Of a DNA stretch of 64,000 bases, positions 35,862-44,436 are shown one piece after another (the first letter of the stretch is position 1; each line of letters opens with the position of its first letter). The DNA lies in contig NZ_VCHY01000015.1 of assembly GCF_005877885.1 (NCBI RefSeq), positions 79,562-143,561 on the forward strand, written 5' to 3'. The notes under the pieces were generated by a model. That model saw only the letters and a program-made list of their open reading frames with translations. It had not been told where the DNA came from and ran no database searches. A program made the translations under genes and the position numbers. This stretch comes from Labilibacter sediminis. GTDB lineage: Bacteria; Bacteroidota; Bacteroidia; Bacteroidales; Marinilabiliaceae.

Positions 35862-35893
35862 GTATGTGGTAAATGAAAAGGAAGAAATAACGG

Positions 35894-36026
35894 TCCTGCT
35901 CATCGAAGCGTTTTTACTTCGATGTTTTTTTGGCCTTTGGCCTCTATATTTATACAAGCTATTTGTTATCACTAGGACGGAGTACCGGAGCCAAAAAAAA
36001 TAGCGAAGACGCTATGTTTGACTGGG
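35894..36026 (+). repeat. Family E composite repeat, copy 2
   Basis: A CATCGAAGCG/ACTTCGATG hairpin with T-run is followed by CTATATTTATACAAGCTATTTGTTAT, AGTACCGGAG and CGAAGACGCTATGTTTGAC. It leads directly into a family B repeat, so hairpin, spacer and CCACAGATT palindrome form one composite unit. Confidence 0.75.
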
Positions 36027-36044
36027 TTATTTGAAAATATTCAA

Positions 36045-36121
36045 CCACAGATTGACACGAATTTGCACAGATTTTTATTTTGGGAAGGAAAATAATTCGT
36101 GTTAATCCGTGAGATTTGTGG
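36045..36121 (+). repeat. CCACAGATT palindromic repeat, family B copy 2
   Basis: This copy is nearly identical to 21440-21516, preceded by the same GGGTTATTTGAAAATATTCAA and followed by TTTAAAAGCGAAATCCC. Confidence 0.85.
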
Positions 36122-36138
36122 TTTAAAAGCGAAATCCC

Positions 36139-36273
36139 CCTGCTCATCGAAGCGTCCTCGCTTCGATGTTTTTTTAGGCCTCTGGCCTCTATATTATGTA
36201 CAAGCTATTTGTTATAACAAGGCCGGAGTACCGGAGTTAAAAATATATCGAAGACGCTATGTTTGACAGGGAG
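36139..36273 (+). repeat. Family E composite repeat, copy 3
   Basis: The hairpin CATCGAAGCG-TCCT-CGCTTCGATG is perfect with seven Ts, followed by the same spacer (ACAAGCTATTTGTTAT, AGTACCGGAG, GAAGACGCTATGTTTGACAGG). No family B repeat follows this copy. Confidence 0.8.
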
Positions 36274-36330
36274 GGTAGAAGAATATTATACTATTGATAA
36301 ACAAATTGACTTACAGGCATACAGTAGTTA

Positions 36331-36500
36331 AACCCGAAATATGCATTAGAAAATCTATTACACATTGAAATCACTTCAAAACAAGACACTTTGTTTCTTC
36401 ACTTCAACTCACCAGAACGATGCTATGCCTCGTTTCAGTAAAGCCTTGTTTTATTGTGCATTCAATGTTCATGACGAAGTTCTAATACATAATTCGGGTT
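36331..36500 (-). repeat. 170-bp element, copy 4 (subtype 1)
   Basis: This is an inverse-orientation copy bounded by AACCCG and CGGGTT, with the subtype 1 core (CCAGAACGAT on this strand). Confidence 0.88.
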
Positions 36501-36557
36501 AAAGAACCCCTATAGTTTTAAATGTTTTTTTAGTAACTCTGTATCTGAAATCAATAG

Positions 36558-36837
36558 CGTCCTAAACGTTTTAATGAAATATGCTGGCCGGCTTGTTTAG
36601 TCTCGACCTCAGCCAGAGAGCCAAAAAACAGGATTGAGATGACGGTTAAAAATTGTTTTCTGTTTGAGCACTTTGAGGAACGAGAAAGTGTGAGTTTAAA
36701 ACAATTTCAGTCATGAAACCTAGTTTTTTGAGCGAAATGGGTGTAGTCGACGGTCTTTTTGCTTACTTTTTTGACTGTAGCAAAAAGTAAGAGCCTTCAC
36801 GGCTCGAGTGAAAAAATAATTTGGACACTATTAATCT
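36558..36837 (+). repeat. TGTCC-ended element, family C divergent copy 3
   Basis: It starts GTCCTAAACG and ends ATTTGGACA, like copy 1, and shares the CTTACTTTTTT...AAAAAGTAAG hairpin (about 36759-36790), while much of the interior differs. The stretch 35862-36864 holds only repeats. Confidence 0.55.
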
Positions 36838-36864
36838 GAAATAATTAATATAACAGAAAGGAAA

Positions 36865-37350
36865 ATGATTAGAGATATAAATACAAATGATGCAAGAGAG
36901 GTTGAAGATATTTACAATTACTATATCAGAAATACATTTGTTACTTTCGAAGAAGATCCGGTGACTGAAGATGATATGAGGGAAAGGATACAGTCACAAA
37001 AAATAAACTTACCGTGGATAGTCTATGAAGAAAACAACGAAGTTTTAGGATATGCTTATGCATCAGAATGGAAGTCAAGATGTGCATATAAATATTCTGT
37101 TGAAAGTACGGTTTATCTAAAACATGGTAAGCAAGGTAAAGGACTCGGAACAAAACTATATCAAGAATTATTACATCGTATAGAAAAAAGTAGAATTCAT
37201 GCTGTAATTGGAGGAATTGCTTTGCCAAATAAAGCAAGTATTGCTCTGCACGAAAAGCTGGGATTTGAAAAGGTTGCACAATTTAAAGAGGTGGGTTACA
37301 AGTTCGAAAAGTGGATTGATGTTGGATACTGGGAATATTTAATAACCTGA
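36865..37350 (+). CDS. GNAT acetyltransferase (phosphinothricin acetyltransferase-like)
   Basis: The 161-residue protein has the opening IRDINTNDAREVEDIYNYYIRNTFVTFEE and the acetyl-CoA loop GKQGKGLGTKLYQELL, then NKASIALHEKLGFEKVAQFKEVGYKFEKWIDVGYWE. These place it in the GNAT subgroup of phosphinothricin/methionine sulfoximine N-acetyltransferases. These acetylate small amines such as glufosinate-like compounds or amino-acid analogues. The true substrate here is unknown. It sits alone among repeats; acetyltransferases are frequent cassette cargo. Confidence 0.85.
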   Translation: MIRDINTNDAREVEDIYNYYIRNTFVTFEEDPVTEDDMRERIQSQKINLPWIVYEENNEVLGYAYASEWKSRCAYKYSVESTVYLKHGKQGKGLGTKLYQELLHRIEKSRIHAVIGGIALPNKASIALHEKLGFEKVAQFKEVGYKFEKWIDVGYWEYLIT

Positions 37351-37372
37351 GCTCGATTAAAATTAAAGAGCC

Positions 37373-37503
37373 CCTGCTCAACAAAGCGTTTTAACTTTGA
37401 TGTTTTTTGGGCGTTTGGCTTCTATATTTATACAAGCTATTTGTTATCACAAGGCCTGAGTACCGGAGTTTAAAATATAGCGAAGACGCTATGATTGGCA
37501 GGG
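37373..37503 (+). repeat. Family E composite repeat, copy 4
   Basis: The hairpin is degraded (CAACAAAGCG/AACTTTGATG) but the spacer (TATACAAGCTATTTGTTATCAC, GAGTACCGGAG, CGAAGACGCTATG) is intact, and it runs into family B copy 3. Confidence 0.75.
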
Positions 37504-37521
37504 TTGTTTGAAAATATTCAA

Positions 37522-37598
37522 CCACAGATTGACACGAATTTGCACAGATTTTTATTTTCTGAAGGAAAGTAATTCGTGTTAATCCGTGAGATTTGTGG
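37522..37598 (+). repeat. CCACAGATT palindromic repeat, family B copy 3
   Basis: This has the same structure as copies 1 and 2, again followed by TTTAAAAGCGAAATCCC. Confidence 0.85.
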
Positions 37599-37634
37599 TT
37601 TTACTAATTATTGTGGTTTAAAAGCGAAATCCCA

Positions 37635-37710
37635 GTGCTCAACAAAGCGTTTTAACTTTGATGTTTTTTGGGCCTCTGGCCTCTATATCATGCACAAGCT
37701 ATTTGTTATA
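37635..37710 (+). repeat. Family E composite repeat, copy 5 (truncated)
   Basis: The hairpin and the CACAAGCTATTTGTTAT spacer are present, and the rest is missing. With copies 4 and B3 it fills most of the gene-free stretch 37351-37875. Confidence 0.7.
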
Positions 37711-37830
37711 ATAAACTAGGTGATTGTATTCCAATTGAGTGGAATTCATCATTTCTCCGTGTCTTTGCGTCCCTGTGTTCATCACTGTGTATTAAAGCTA
37801 TTTTAATAGCATAAGTGTAAACTATCTCTA

Positions 37831-37838
37831 TATCTTTG
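37831..37838 (+). promoter_or_regulatory. -7 box (TATCTTTG) of the radical SAM gene
   Basis: This is an exact TAnnTTTG match followed by CAG, 38 bp before the start codon. Confidence 0.55.
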
Positions 37839-37875
37839 CAGTCAATATTCACCTTAGGGTTTTATAGTATCATCA

Positions 37876-38751
37876 ATGTTTAAGTATCACGAACCGGTTT
37901 TTCGTCCGCCTGCCGAGGCAGCCTCAGCCATCATACAAGCCACCCTGGGGTGCTCATGGAATAAATGTGCTTTCTGTGAAATGTACAGTTCAAAGCAATT
38001 TAAAACCAGAAGTTTTGAAGAGTTAAAACAGGAGATAAAGTTTTTGGCTAAAGTATTGCCTTCTACCAAAAAAGTGTTTTTGGCCGATGGAAATGCCTTT
38101 GTGCTTTCCGCTGCTAAGTTAATGCCTGTTTTGAGTGAGATAAATAAAAACTTCGGCAGGATTCAACGAATATCATCCTATGCCTTACCTAAGGATATCC
38201 TGGCAAAAAGTTATGACGAGTTGGTTGATTTAAGAGCAAACGGACTAAAACTATTGTATATAGGGATAGAAAGCGGCGATGACGAGGTTCTTAAACTTCA
38301 GAATAAGGGAGAAACGTTTACCTCAACCCGGGAAGGTATTTTAAAAGCGCATGAAGCAGGTATTGACACTTCGGTAATGATACTAACCGGCTTAGGAGGG
38401 GAGAAGTATACAGAGCAGCATGCCGTTAATTCTGCCAAACTCATTAATACAATTAATCCGAAATTACTGTCGAGTCTTAACTTAAGTTTTCCTTATGGTG
38501 TGGAGCATTACAAGAGTAAGTTTCAGGGTGAATTTATACCACTGACCATTGCCGGAGTTTTAAGAGAGATGCAGATGTTTATGGCTAATCTTGATTTAGA
38601 AGGAACAATATATCGAAGCGACCATGTATCCAATCAGTTGGTGTTAAAGGGTGTTTTGAACAGAGATAAAGAAGTATTGCTAAATCAAATTGAGGACGCT
38701 CTGGCGAACACACCCGAAGGTTTATATCCCGATGCACCAATGATGCTTTAG
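37876..38751 (+). CDS. Radical SAM protein, uncharacterised subgroup
   Basis: The 291-residue protein carries cluster cysteines in GCSWNKCAFCEMY, that is CX4CX2C, one residue wider than the classic CX3CX2C. ADGNAF takes the place of the GGEP loop, and LLYIGIESGDDEVLKLQNKG is the usual mid-barrel segment. The barrel is similar to HemN/Elp3-type radical SAM proteins, but there is no B12 domain or C-terminal HemN region. The reaction is unknown. It has its own -7 box and no close neighbours. Confidence 0.8.
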   Translation: MFKYHEPVFRPPAEAASAIIQATLGCSWNKCAFCEMYSSKQFKTRSFEELKQEIKFLAKVLPSTKKVFLADGNAFVLSAAKLMPVLSEINKNFGRIQRISSYALPKDILAKSYDELVDLRANGLKLLYIGIESGDDEVLKLQNKGETFTSTREGILKAHEAGIDTSVMILTGLGGEKYTEQHAVNSAKLINTINPKLLSSLNLSFPYGVEHYKSKFQGEFIPLTIAGVLREMQMFMANLDLEGTIYRSDHVSNQLVLKGVLNRDKEVLLNQIEDALANTPEGLYPDAPMML

Positions 38752-38814
38752 TGTTCTTTTTTTCATTAGTGACCGGGTAATATCTTTAACTAAAGAAATT
38801 ATACTATTGGCGTT

Positions 38815-39085
38815 TCACCCAAACCCGACTTCATTTTTTGGCTTAATCCAAAAAACAGAAGCAAAAAAGATCAAGGCTGCTTTAAAAATAACGTTCTTAT
38901 TTACACAAAGATCAAGTGCGGCCGGGTGATCTTCGAGCAAAGCTCTCAGCTTCCCGGTCTTACTAAATCTTTATGTAAAACAAAAGTAATTTTTAAAGAG
39001 GCCATTGACTTGCGTACTGTAAAATAATTCCAAGCCCAAACAAACTATTACAAAAAGCAATTATTTAAGTATTTACCTAATTTAC
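38815..39085 (-). repeat. Palindromic element, family C copy 2
   Basis: The minus strand matches 21060-21345 over most of its length, including the GTAATAGTTTGTTT leader, GGCCTCTTTAAAAATTAC, the GACCGGGAAGCTGAGAGC core and GCAGCCTTGATC. The TGTCC/GGACA ends are lost. Short CTCCGGAG palindromes follow at 39150 and 39181. The stretch 38752-39387 holds no gene. Confidence 0.7.
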
Positions 39086-39330
39086 AGAAAACAATGTTAT
39101 AAACATGTAACTTCTCCGCTTGCCAGCCGCAGGGAGGAAGTAAATAGAATATCTCCGGAGGCGATAGTTATAAAGCTAAACAACTCCGGAGGAGTTCCAT
39201 ATTGATGATATAAAAACTTCTCCGTGTCTTTGTGTCTCTGTGTTCATTTTTCGTAAGAAACATCACTGTTAGCCCGATATCCTTTTTTGAGTTTATCTAT
39301 TTCTTCCATAACTTTATATGTATGACATGA

Positions 39331-39364
39331 TTTGGTAAAAAAGTTTTTGCTCTGATAGTATTTG
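39331..39364 (+). promoter_or_regulatory. Possible promoter of the isoprenoid/ABC operon
   Basis: TTTG at 39331-39334 and TAGTATTTG at 39356-39364 are 21 nt apart. The second box has one extra base relative to TAnnTTTG. It lies 23 bp before the first gene. Confidence 0.35.
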
Positions 39365-39387
39365 TACTTACCTCAAAAAAACGCTGT

Positions 39388-40239
39388 ATGGAAAATCTTG
39401 CGCAAATGAAAAAGCATGCCAAAGAAATGCGTTCAAAAGTATTTGAATATCTCCTAAAAACGCGAGGATGGAAATACAGATCTTTCTTAAGGTATCTGCG
39501 TTTTTTTAAATATATATCATTTAGTCCCAAGCGAGGCGATTTTCTGGAATCCTACTATACCTTAATGCGTTACATTGATGATGTTGTGGATGGGGATGCT
39601 CCATTGCCAAATGGATATAGTACTCCGACAGAGTATATCCAGGCTAAATTGGAGTTCTCTAAGTCGCTGGTGGATGCTGGTGACGAAGCAGACTATTTAC
39701 TACTGTATTGTTATCAGCTGGCAGAGAAGTTTGGAGAAGATTTTACGGACGAAACCAATGATATATTATCCAGTCTCTTGTTTGATGCCAAACGGCGTGG
39801 GAAGGATATCTTTTTTCCGGAGAAAGAATTGATGCATCACTTTCACCTCCTGGATGTAAGAGGTACCATACGTGCAACTTTAAAATTATTTAAAGAGTCG
39901 CCTGATAAATATGAATTATTGTCTCCCCTGGGTATTGCAACGCGTATTCATTATGATTTACAGGATTATGAATCGGATCTTAAAGCCGGTTATATAAATA
40001 TTTCACAAGAGGATTGTACTCAGTTTGGCATTGATTCCGGAAATATCAGGAACACTTCTCATCCTTCCGTTCAAAAATGGTTTCAACACCAGGCTAATAA
40101 AGGAATGAAGTTACTGGATGAGCATCACCGGAATTTATCTTTGGCAGATTTTTCTTTATTGACAAGAACTACATTACCCCTGGTGTATGAATTACCCGCT
40201 AAAAAGTTTTTTAATAAAGTGTTGTCTTCGGTCAATTAA
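39388..40239 (+). CDS. Squalene/phytoene synthase-like enzyme
   Basis: This 283-residue protein belongs to the trans-isoprenyl head-to-head synthase fold. The first Asp motif is YIDDVVDGD (Asp64, Asp65, Asp68) and the second is DYESD at 193-197 followed by AGYINIS. Both are intact, so magnesium and prenyl diphosphate binding is likely. Overall similarity to true phytoene or squalene synthases looks low, and the usual flap and NADPH segments are not obvious. The product could be a C30/C40 hydrocarbon or something shorter. It heads a six-gene operon with a lipocalin-like protein, an ABC exporter, an ICMT-Lgt fusion and a PLP-fold protein. Confidence 0.75.
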   Translation: MENLAQMKKHAKEMRSKVFEYLLKTRGWKYRSFLRYLRFFKYISFSPKRGDFLESYYTLMRYIDDVVDGDAPLPNGYSTPTEYIQAKLEFSKSLVDAGDEADYLLLYCYQLAEKFGEDFTDETNDILSSLLFDAKRRGKDIFFPEKELMHHFHLLDVRGTIRATLKLFKESPDKYELLSPLGIATRIHYDLQDYESDLKAGYINISQEDCTQFGIDSGNIRNTSHPSVQKWFQHQANKGMKLLDEHHRNLSLADFSLLTRTTLPLVYELPAKKFFNKVLSSVN

Positions 40240-40264
40240 TAAAGTGTTATTGGAGAAATAAAAA

Positions 40265-41113
40265 ATGAGCCTTATGACGAATAAATACCCACCCAATGAT
40301 TCGAGCAGGTGCGAATCTGGTTTTTATCTCACCAAATGGTTTTTGGATTGTATTGATGAAGATGGGGGGACTATGATCGCTTATTCGGCAAAAATGAGTT
40401 GGAACGGTTTTTCTGTTCCATACACCAGTGTATTTTTATTTCAATCCGGTAAAGTAATAATCAATAAATCCAGGCTGGATCAGCCTGTCAGTCCTTTAAA
40501 AAAAGGTGAAATAATAGAATGGCACGACAAAAGATATGGAGTAAAAGGCACTTGGAAGCAAACCTCACCAACTTTAAAAGAAAAGCTTTATGAATCTCAA
40601 AACGGGTATTTAGAGTGGTGTTGTTATCAGCCCGAAGCAAATACGGAAGTACATATAAAAGGAAAAGGAATAATTAAAGGAAAGGGATATGCTGAACAGT
40701 TAACATTAACCATTGAACCATGGAAAATACATATGGAGCAATTACGATGGGGAAGATTTCATTCGGGAGAGGATAGCCTGGTTTGGGTTGAATTTAAGGG
40801 GGAGAAGTTAAAACGATGGGTCTGGTATAATGGCAAAAAGGTTGAAGCCACTCATCTTGATGATGATCATTTATTTATTCTCAAGTTAGGTATTCAGCTA
40901 AAATTGGAAAATAAACAGGTGCTGGAACAAGGGAAAAAAATTTATAATATCGCCAAATCACTCTTGTCTTATTTACCGGGATTTAATAAAGTAATACCAG
41001 GCTTTTTTTTAAATGCCAAAGAAATAAAATGGATGAGCAGAGGCACACTTGAACAGGATGGAGCAAGTATACGGCAAGGTTGGGCTATTCATGAACTGGT
41101 TGATTTTGTATAA
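40265..41113 (+). CDS. CrtC/AttH/tocopherol-cyclase-like lipocalin-fold protein
   Basis: The 282-residue protein shows the two-part lipocalin-like pattern of the CrtC (carotenoid 1,2-hydratase)/AttH group. The first half has FYLTKWFLDCIDEDGGTMIAYSA (about residues 20-42). The second half opens GKGYAEQLTLTIEPWKIHMEQLRWGRFHS (about 138-164), followed by LVWVEFKGEKLKRWVWYNG. Known relatives act on the isoprenoid chain of carotenoids or tocopherols by hydration or cyclisation. The neighbour upstream by 25 nt is a prenyl synthase, which suits that role. Assignment is from pattern only; no catalytic residues can be confirmed. Confidence 0.5.
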   Translation: MSLMTNKYPPNDSSRCESGFYLTKWFLDCIDEDGGTMIAYSAKMSWNGFSVPYTSVFLFQSGKVIINKSRLDQPVSPLKKGEIIEWHDKRYGVKGTWKQTSPTLKEKLYESQNGYLEWCCYQPEANTEVHIKGKGIIKGKGYAEQLTLTIEPWKIHMEQLRWGRFHSGEDSLVWVEFKGEKLKRWVWYNGKKVEATHLDDDHLFILKLGIQLKLENKQVLEQGKKIYNIAKSLLSYLPGFNKVIPGFFLNAKEIKWMSRGTLEQDGASIRQGWAIHELVDFV

Positions 41114-41122
41114 ACTAAACAG

Positions 41123-41728
41123 ATGATTCTGCAAGTAGAAAATATCCAAAAAGCATTTGGTTCAAAACATGTTTTGAACGGAATTTCTATTGCCATTCAT
41201 CAGGGTATGCTGATAGGTATAGTGGGTGAAAACGGGGCCGGTAAATCTACACTGGTAAAAATATTAGTTGGGCTATGGAAAGCTGATAGTGGTAGGTTAT
41301 CAATCAATTGCAAAACAGGTTATTGCCCACAATTACCCCTGGTTTTTCAACACTTATCGGTAATGGAGAATTTTAGATATTTTGCTTCAGCCTATAAACT
41401 ATGTACTCATAAAGGGGATAAGCAACCCTATTATGAACAGTTAATGAAGCTTTTTCGATTTGATGAATATAAGAATCAATTGGTGATGAATTTAAGCGGA
41501 GGTACTATTCAAAAGTTAAACCTTGCCATCGCCCTGATGCATCAACCCGATTTATTAATTCTTGATGAGCCTTATAATGGTTTTGATTGGGATACCTATC
41601 TGTGCTTTTGGGAATACATCAAGCACTTTAGAGAAGAGGGAGGAAGTATTCTGTTGGTGACTCACCTGTTAACAGATACCTCAGTGTTTGACCAGGTTTA
41701 TAATATTAAAAAGGGTGTTTTGGAATGA
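41123..41728 (+). CDS. ABC transporter ATP-binding protein
   Basis: The 201-residue nucleotide-binding subunit has Walker A GENGAGKSTL (residues 35-44), a Q-loop in YCPQLPLVF, signature LSGGTIQKLNLAIAL (about 126) and Walker B LLILDEPYNGFDW. A His switch lies in LLVTHLL. It is slightly short because the C-terminal regulatory part is absent. Its stop overlaps the permease start by 4 nt (ATGA). This half-transporter plus the next gene forms an ABC-2-type exporter. Confidence 0.93.
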   Translation: MILQVENIQKAFGSKHVLNGISIAIHQGMLIGIVGENGAGKSTLVKILVGLWKADSGRLSINCKTGYCPQLPLVFQHLSVMENFRYFASAYKLCTHKGDKQPYYEQLMKLFRFDEYKNQLVMNLSGGTIQKLNLAIALMHQPDLLILDEPYNGFDWDTYLCFWEYIKHFREEGGSILLVTHLLTDTSVFDQVYNIKKGVLE

Positions 41729-42486
41729 AAGAAAGTCGCTTATATATTAGTTTTGTTCTGATTATGAAGCTGTTGCTCAGAAGACGGATGGTGCCTGTTT
41801 TAATGGTTGTGATCCCTGCAGCTTTCTTTTTGGTTGTTTATTTAACCACCTCAACCAGGGTGATTCCTTTCAGGGTTGCATCTATGGCTGAAGATATTTT
41901 TATAGAAGTGGGCGAGAGAAGCTGTTCCCTTGCATTTTTTGCAGTGGCCTCTGTTGGTTTTCTTTCATCTTACGTGGGGCTTATCCTCATTCAAAGTAAT
42001 GTGGCCGTTAATCATCGATTAATCATTTGTGGGTATCATCCTTTAGAGATATTGTTAAGCCATTTTATTGTATTGTTCATGATCATTCTTTTTGTGGCTG
42101 CATATACAAGTTTGTCACTTTTAATCTTTTTTTCTCCGTCACAATTCATCTTATTTTTTCTGAGTTTGATACTTGCAGGATGGGTATATGGAAGTTATGG
42201 TTTGGCCATAGGAAGCTTGATAAAAGGGGAGCTCGAAGGTATTTTAATGATAGTGTTACTTGCGAATATTGATGCCGGATGGCTTCAAAACCCACTATTT
42301 TATGCCGAAGCTGAAAACCAGGTAATCATCAGGTATTTGCCGGCTTATTTCCCCTCTCAGGCAGCTATTATTTCAGCTTTCTCAACTTATGATGTAATCA
42401 ATGTAGTTTTAGGTTCTTTGATCTACGGATCACTCTTTTTTATATTGGCCAATGCCATGTTTTATTCTAAAATGAAGAAAGTGTAA
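41725..42486 (+). CDS. ABC-2 type permease
   Basis: The 253-residue protein has about six membrane segments, including VLMVVIPAAFFLVVYL near the N-terminus and paired helices around FIVLFMIILFVAAYTSLSLLI. It has the general layout of ABC-2 permeases. Translation is coupled to the ATPase by a 4-nt overlap. In this operon the likely cargo is the lipid or isoprenoid product, or a polymer attached to it (inference). Confidence 0.8.
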   Translation: MKESRLYISFVLIMKLLLRRRMVPVLMVVIPAAFFLVVYLTTSTRVIPFRVASMAEDIFIEVGERSCSLAFFAVASVGFLSSYVGLILIQSNVAVNHRLIICGYHPLEILLSHFIVLFMIILFVAAYTSLSLLIFFSPSQFILFFLSLILAGWVYGSYGLAIGSLIKGELEGILMIVLLANIDAGWLQNPLFYAEAENQVIIRYLPAYFPSQAAIISAFSTYDVINVVLGSLIYGSLFFILANAMFYSKMKKV

Positions 42487-42498
42487 AACGTTAAAGCA

Positions 42499-44418
42499 AT
42501 GAAATCAGGCAAATACAGAATAAATAAAGTACTATATGGTGTCTTTTTTATCATTATCCTCCCTGCACTACTATGGTTATGGAGCGTTTATACCAATCCA
42601 TTGATACAAATGCCTGCCATTCAATCTTCTTTTTGGGGACCTGCACTATTTATTGCGGGATTGTTACTTATGTTGTGGGGTATGTATGCCATTGTCAGGT
42701 ATGGCAATGGATTGCCCATGAATGCCTATCCGCCTGCTAAGTTGGTTAAACAGGGACCATACCGCTTAATGTATCACCCCATTTATTACGGATTTGGGAT
42801 TTTACTGATAGGGGCGTCTATATATTTTGGTTCGGTCAGTGGTATTTGGTTAGTTACGCCTGTAACCATTCTTGGTATGATGGCCTTAGTATGGGGATAC
42901 GAAAGGATTCAATTACAAAAAAGATTTCCTGAATACGAATCACCGGTATTTTTTTCATTACCGGCTAATGTCAACAAAAAAGCTTTTTGGAATCATCGTG
43001 TTATTGCTTTTGTGTTACCCGCTTTTTTCTGGATAACAGGAAATGCATTGAGCCTGTTATTGTACGATGATCATATCTCCATATCTAAACAGGTTGGGAT
43101 TGTCGAGTACCTTCCGTTCTCAGGCGAAATTAGCTGGCTGTTGCTTCTTTTATTTTTGGCAATACCTTTTTTACGGCTTTCCCAATCAGATTTACGAGAC
43201 TGGACTATTTCGTCTTTAGTGGCAATTTTTCTGATATTCATGACAGCAGTGCTCTTACCTAAAGTAGGGATTAGATATTTTTTAAATGATGATGCTGTGA
43301 TGGGAAAGGAAGGGGTTTTTATGATACAACTTCCTTATTTTAAGTTATTGACTTTTCATGGTTGTTTGATTTTGTTACTAGGAAGAATCTTTGCCAGATC
43401 TTTATTTCGTTTAAGTTTATTTATATGGAGTATCACACTTATACTCTTTGTGAATATGCTTAGCTTGAGCCAGTGGCCGTTATTAAATATGGTCAGTTCT
43501 TTAATCATGTATCTGATAATTATTAGAAGAAACGTCATATGGGAAAAATTGAGGCTTGTTGCAGAACGTATCGCTAACTCCTGGAAGGAGTGGGTGATTG
43601 GCCCTGTTCGGATCATAAACCATGGATTTTATGTTGGCGTTGCTGCTTTTTTAGGTGTTGTTTTGTCAGGGTGGTTAGTTGGTAGCCAATATGTTTGGGC
43701 TATTGTTGTTTTCGGATTGGTTGTGATTGTTTTTTCGGCCTTGTGGGCACAATTTATTGAGGGATCTGAGAAACTGAAACGTCCATATGGGTATTACGGA
43801 GCATTGGTAGGAATTATTTTTTCCTCAATAGTAGTAGGTTTAATGGGCTATGATGTGTGGGTTATTATAGGCGTTATTTCTGTTTTTATGCCATGGATGC
43901 AAGCTATAGGTCGTTTACGTTGCCTTATAAATGGTTGCTGTCATGGTAGTGTAACAAATAAAGAGGCTTTGGGAATTCGATATTTTCATCCGCGATCCAG
44001 GGTTTGCGGGCTATCGGACATGAAAGGGGAATTGCTTCACCCAACTCCGTTATATGCAATTGTTTGGCTCTTTATGGTTGGTTTGGTTTTATTGGTCTTG
44101 TGGTTCAGACAGGTTTCGTATCCTATGATTTTTGGACTGTATTTAATTTTATCAGGGATAGGGCGTTTTGTTGAGGAGGCTTATAGAGGTGAAGTACAGA
44201 CACCAATTGTATTTGGCCTTCGCTTGTATCAATGGACGGCTGTTGTATCTGTAATGGTGGGTGCATTTATGACTACGCTTAAAGTTAACCGCCTCGAACT
44301 GGAACCTATCTATGAATTAGATATTTTATATGCAGGCCTTGTGTTAGGATTTTTTACTTTTTTGGCAATGGGTGTGGATTTTCCTAAATCCAATCTGCGT
44401 TTTTCGCGATTAGTATAA
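42499..44418 (+). CDS. Membrane fusion: ICMT/phospholipid methyltransferase-like plus Lgt-like domains
   Basis: The 639-residue polytopic protein has two recognisable enzymatic regions. Near residues 82-150, LVKQGPYRLMYHPIYYGFG and RFPEYESP are the SAM-binding signatures of isoprenylcysteine carboxyl/phospholipid methyltransferases. Near residues 471-565, GRLRCLINGCCHG, LHPTPLYA and GRFVEEAYRGE follow the pattern of prolipoprotein diacylglyceryl transferase (Lgt), of the GCCxG subgroup. A hydrophobic middle (about 170-430) is unassigned. A methyl transfer and a thiol/lipid transfer would thus be joined in one membrane enzyme. It lies 12 nt after the ABC permease. I know of no described protein with this order, but I could not search. 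Confidence 0.7.
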   Translation: MKSGKYRINKVLYGVFFIIILPALLWLWSVYTNPLIQMPAIQSSFWGPALFIAGLLLMLWGMYAIVRYGNGLPMNAYPPAKLVKQGPYRLMYHPIYYGFGILLIGASIYFGSVSGIWLVTPVTILGMMALVWGYERIQLQKRFPEYESPVFFSLPANVNKKAFWNHRVIAFVLPAFFWITGNALSLLLYDDHISISKQVGIVEYLPFSGEISWLLLLLFLAIPFLRLSQSDLRDWTISSLVAIFLIFMTAVLLPKVGIRYFLNDDAVMGKEGVFMIQLPYFKLLTFHGCLILLLGRIFARSLFRLSLFIWSITLILFVNMLSLSQWPLLNMVSSLIMYLIIIRRNVIWEKLRLVAERIANSWKEWVIGPVRIINHGFYVGVAAFLGVVLSGWLVGSQYVWAIVVFGLVVIVFSALWAQFIEGSEKLKRPYGYYGALVGIIFSSIVVGLMGYDVWVIIGVISVFMPWMQAIGRLRCLINGCCHGSVTNKEALGIRYFHPRSRVCGLSDMKGELLHPTPLYAIVWLFMVGLVLLVLWFRQVSYPMIFGLYLILSGIGRFVEEAYRGEVQTPIVFGLRLYQWTAVVSVMVGAFMTTLKVNRLELEPIYELDILYAGLVLGFFTFLAMGVDFPKSNLRFSRLV

Positions 44419-44436
44419 CCTCTTAATGTATAGCGT

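Noticed and set aside
34243..37710. A true integron with attC sites
   Set aside because: No integrase gene is visible and the strict GTTRRRY core is absent, so only the weaker cassette-like description is kept.
37876..38751. Anaerobic sulfatase-maturating enzyme for the sulfatases
   Set aside because: It has a single CX4CX2C cluster motif and lacks the C-terminal SPASM-type cysteines of maturating enzymes.
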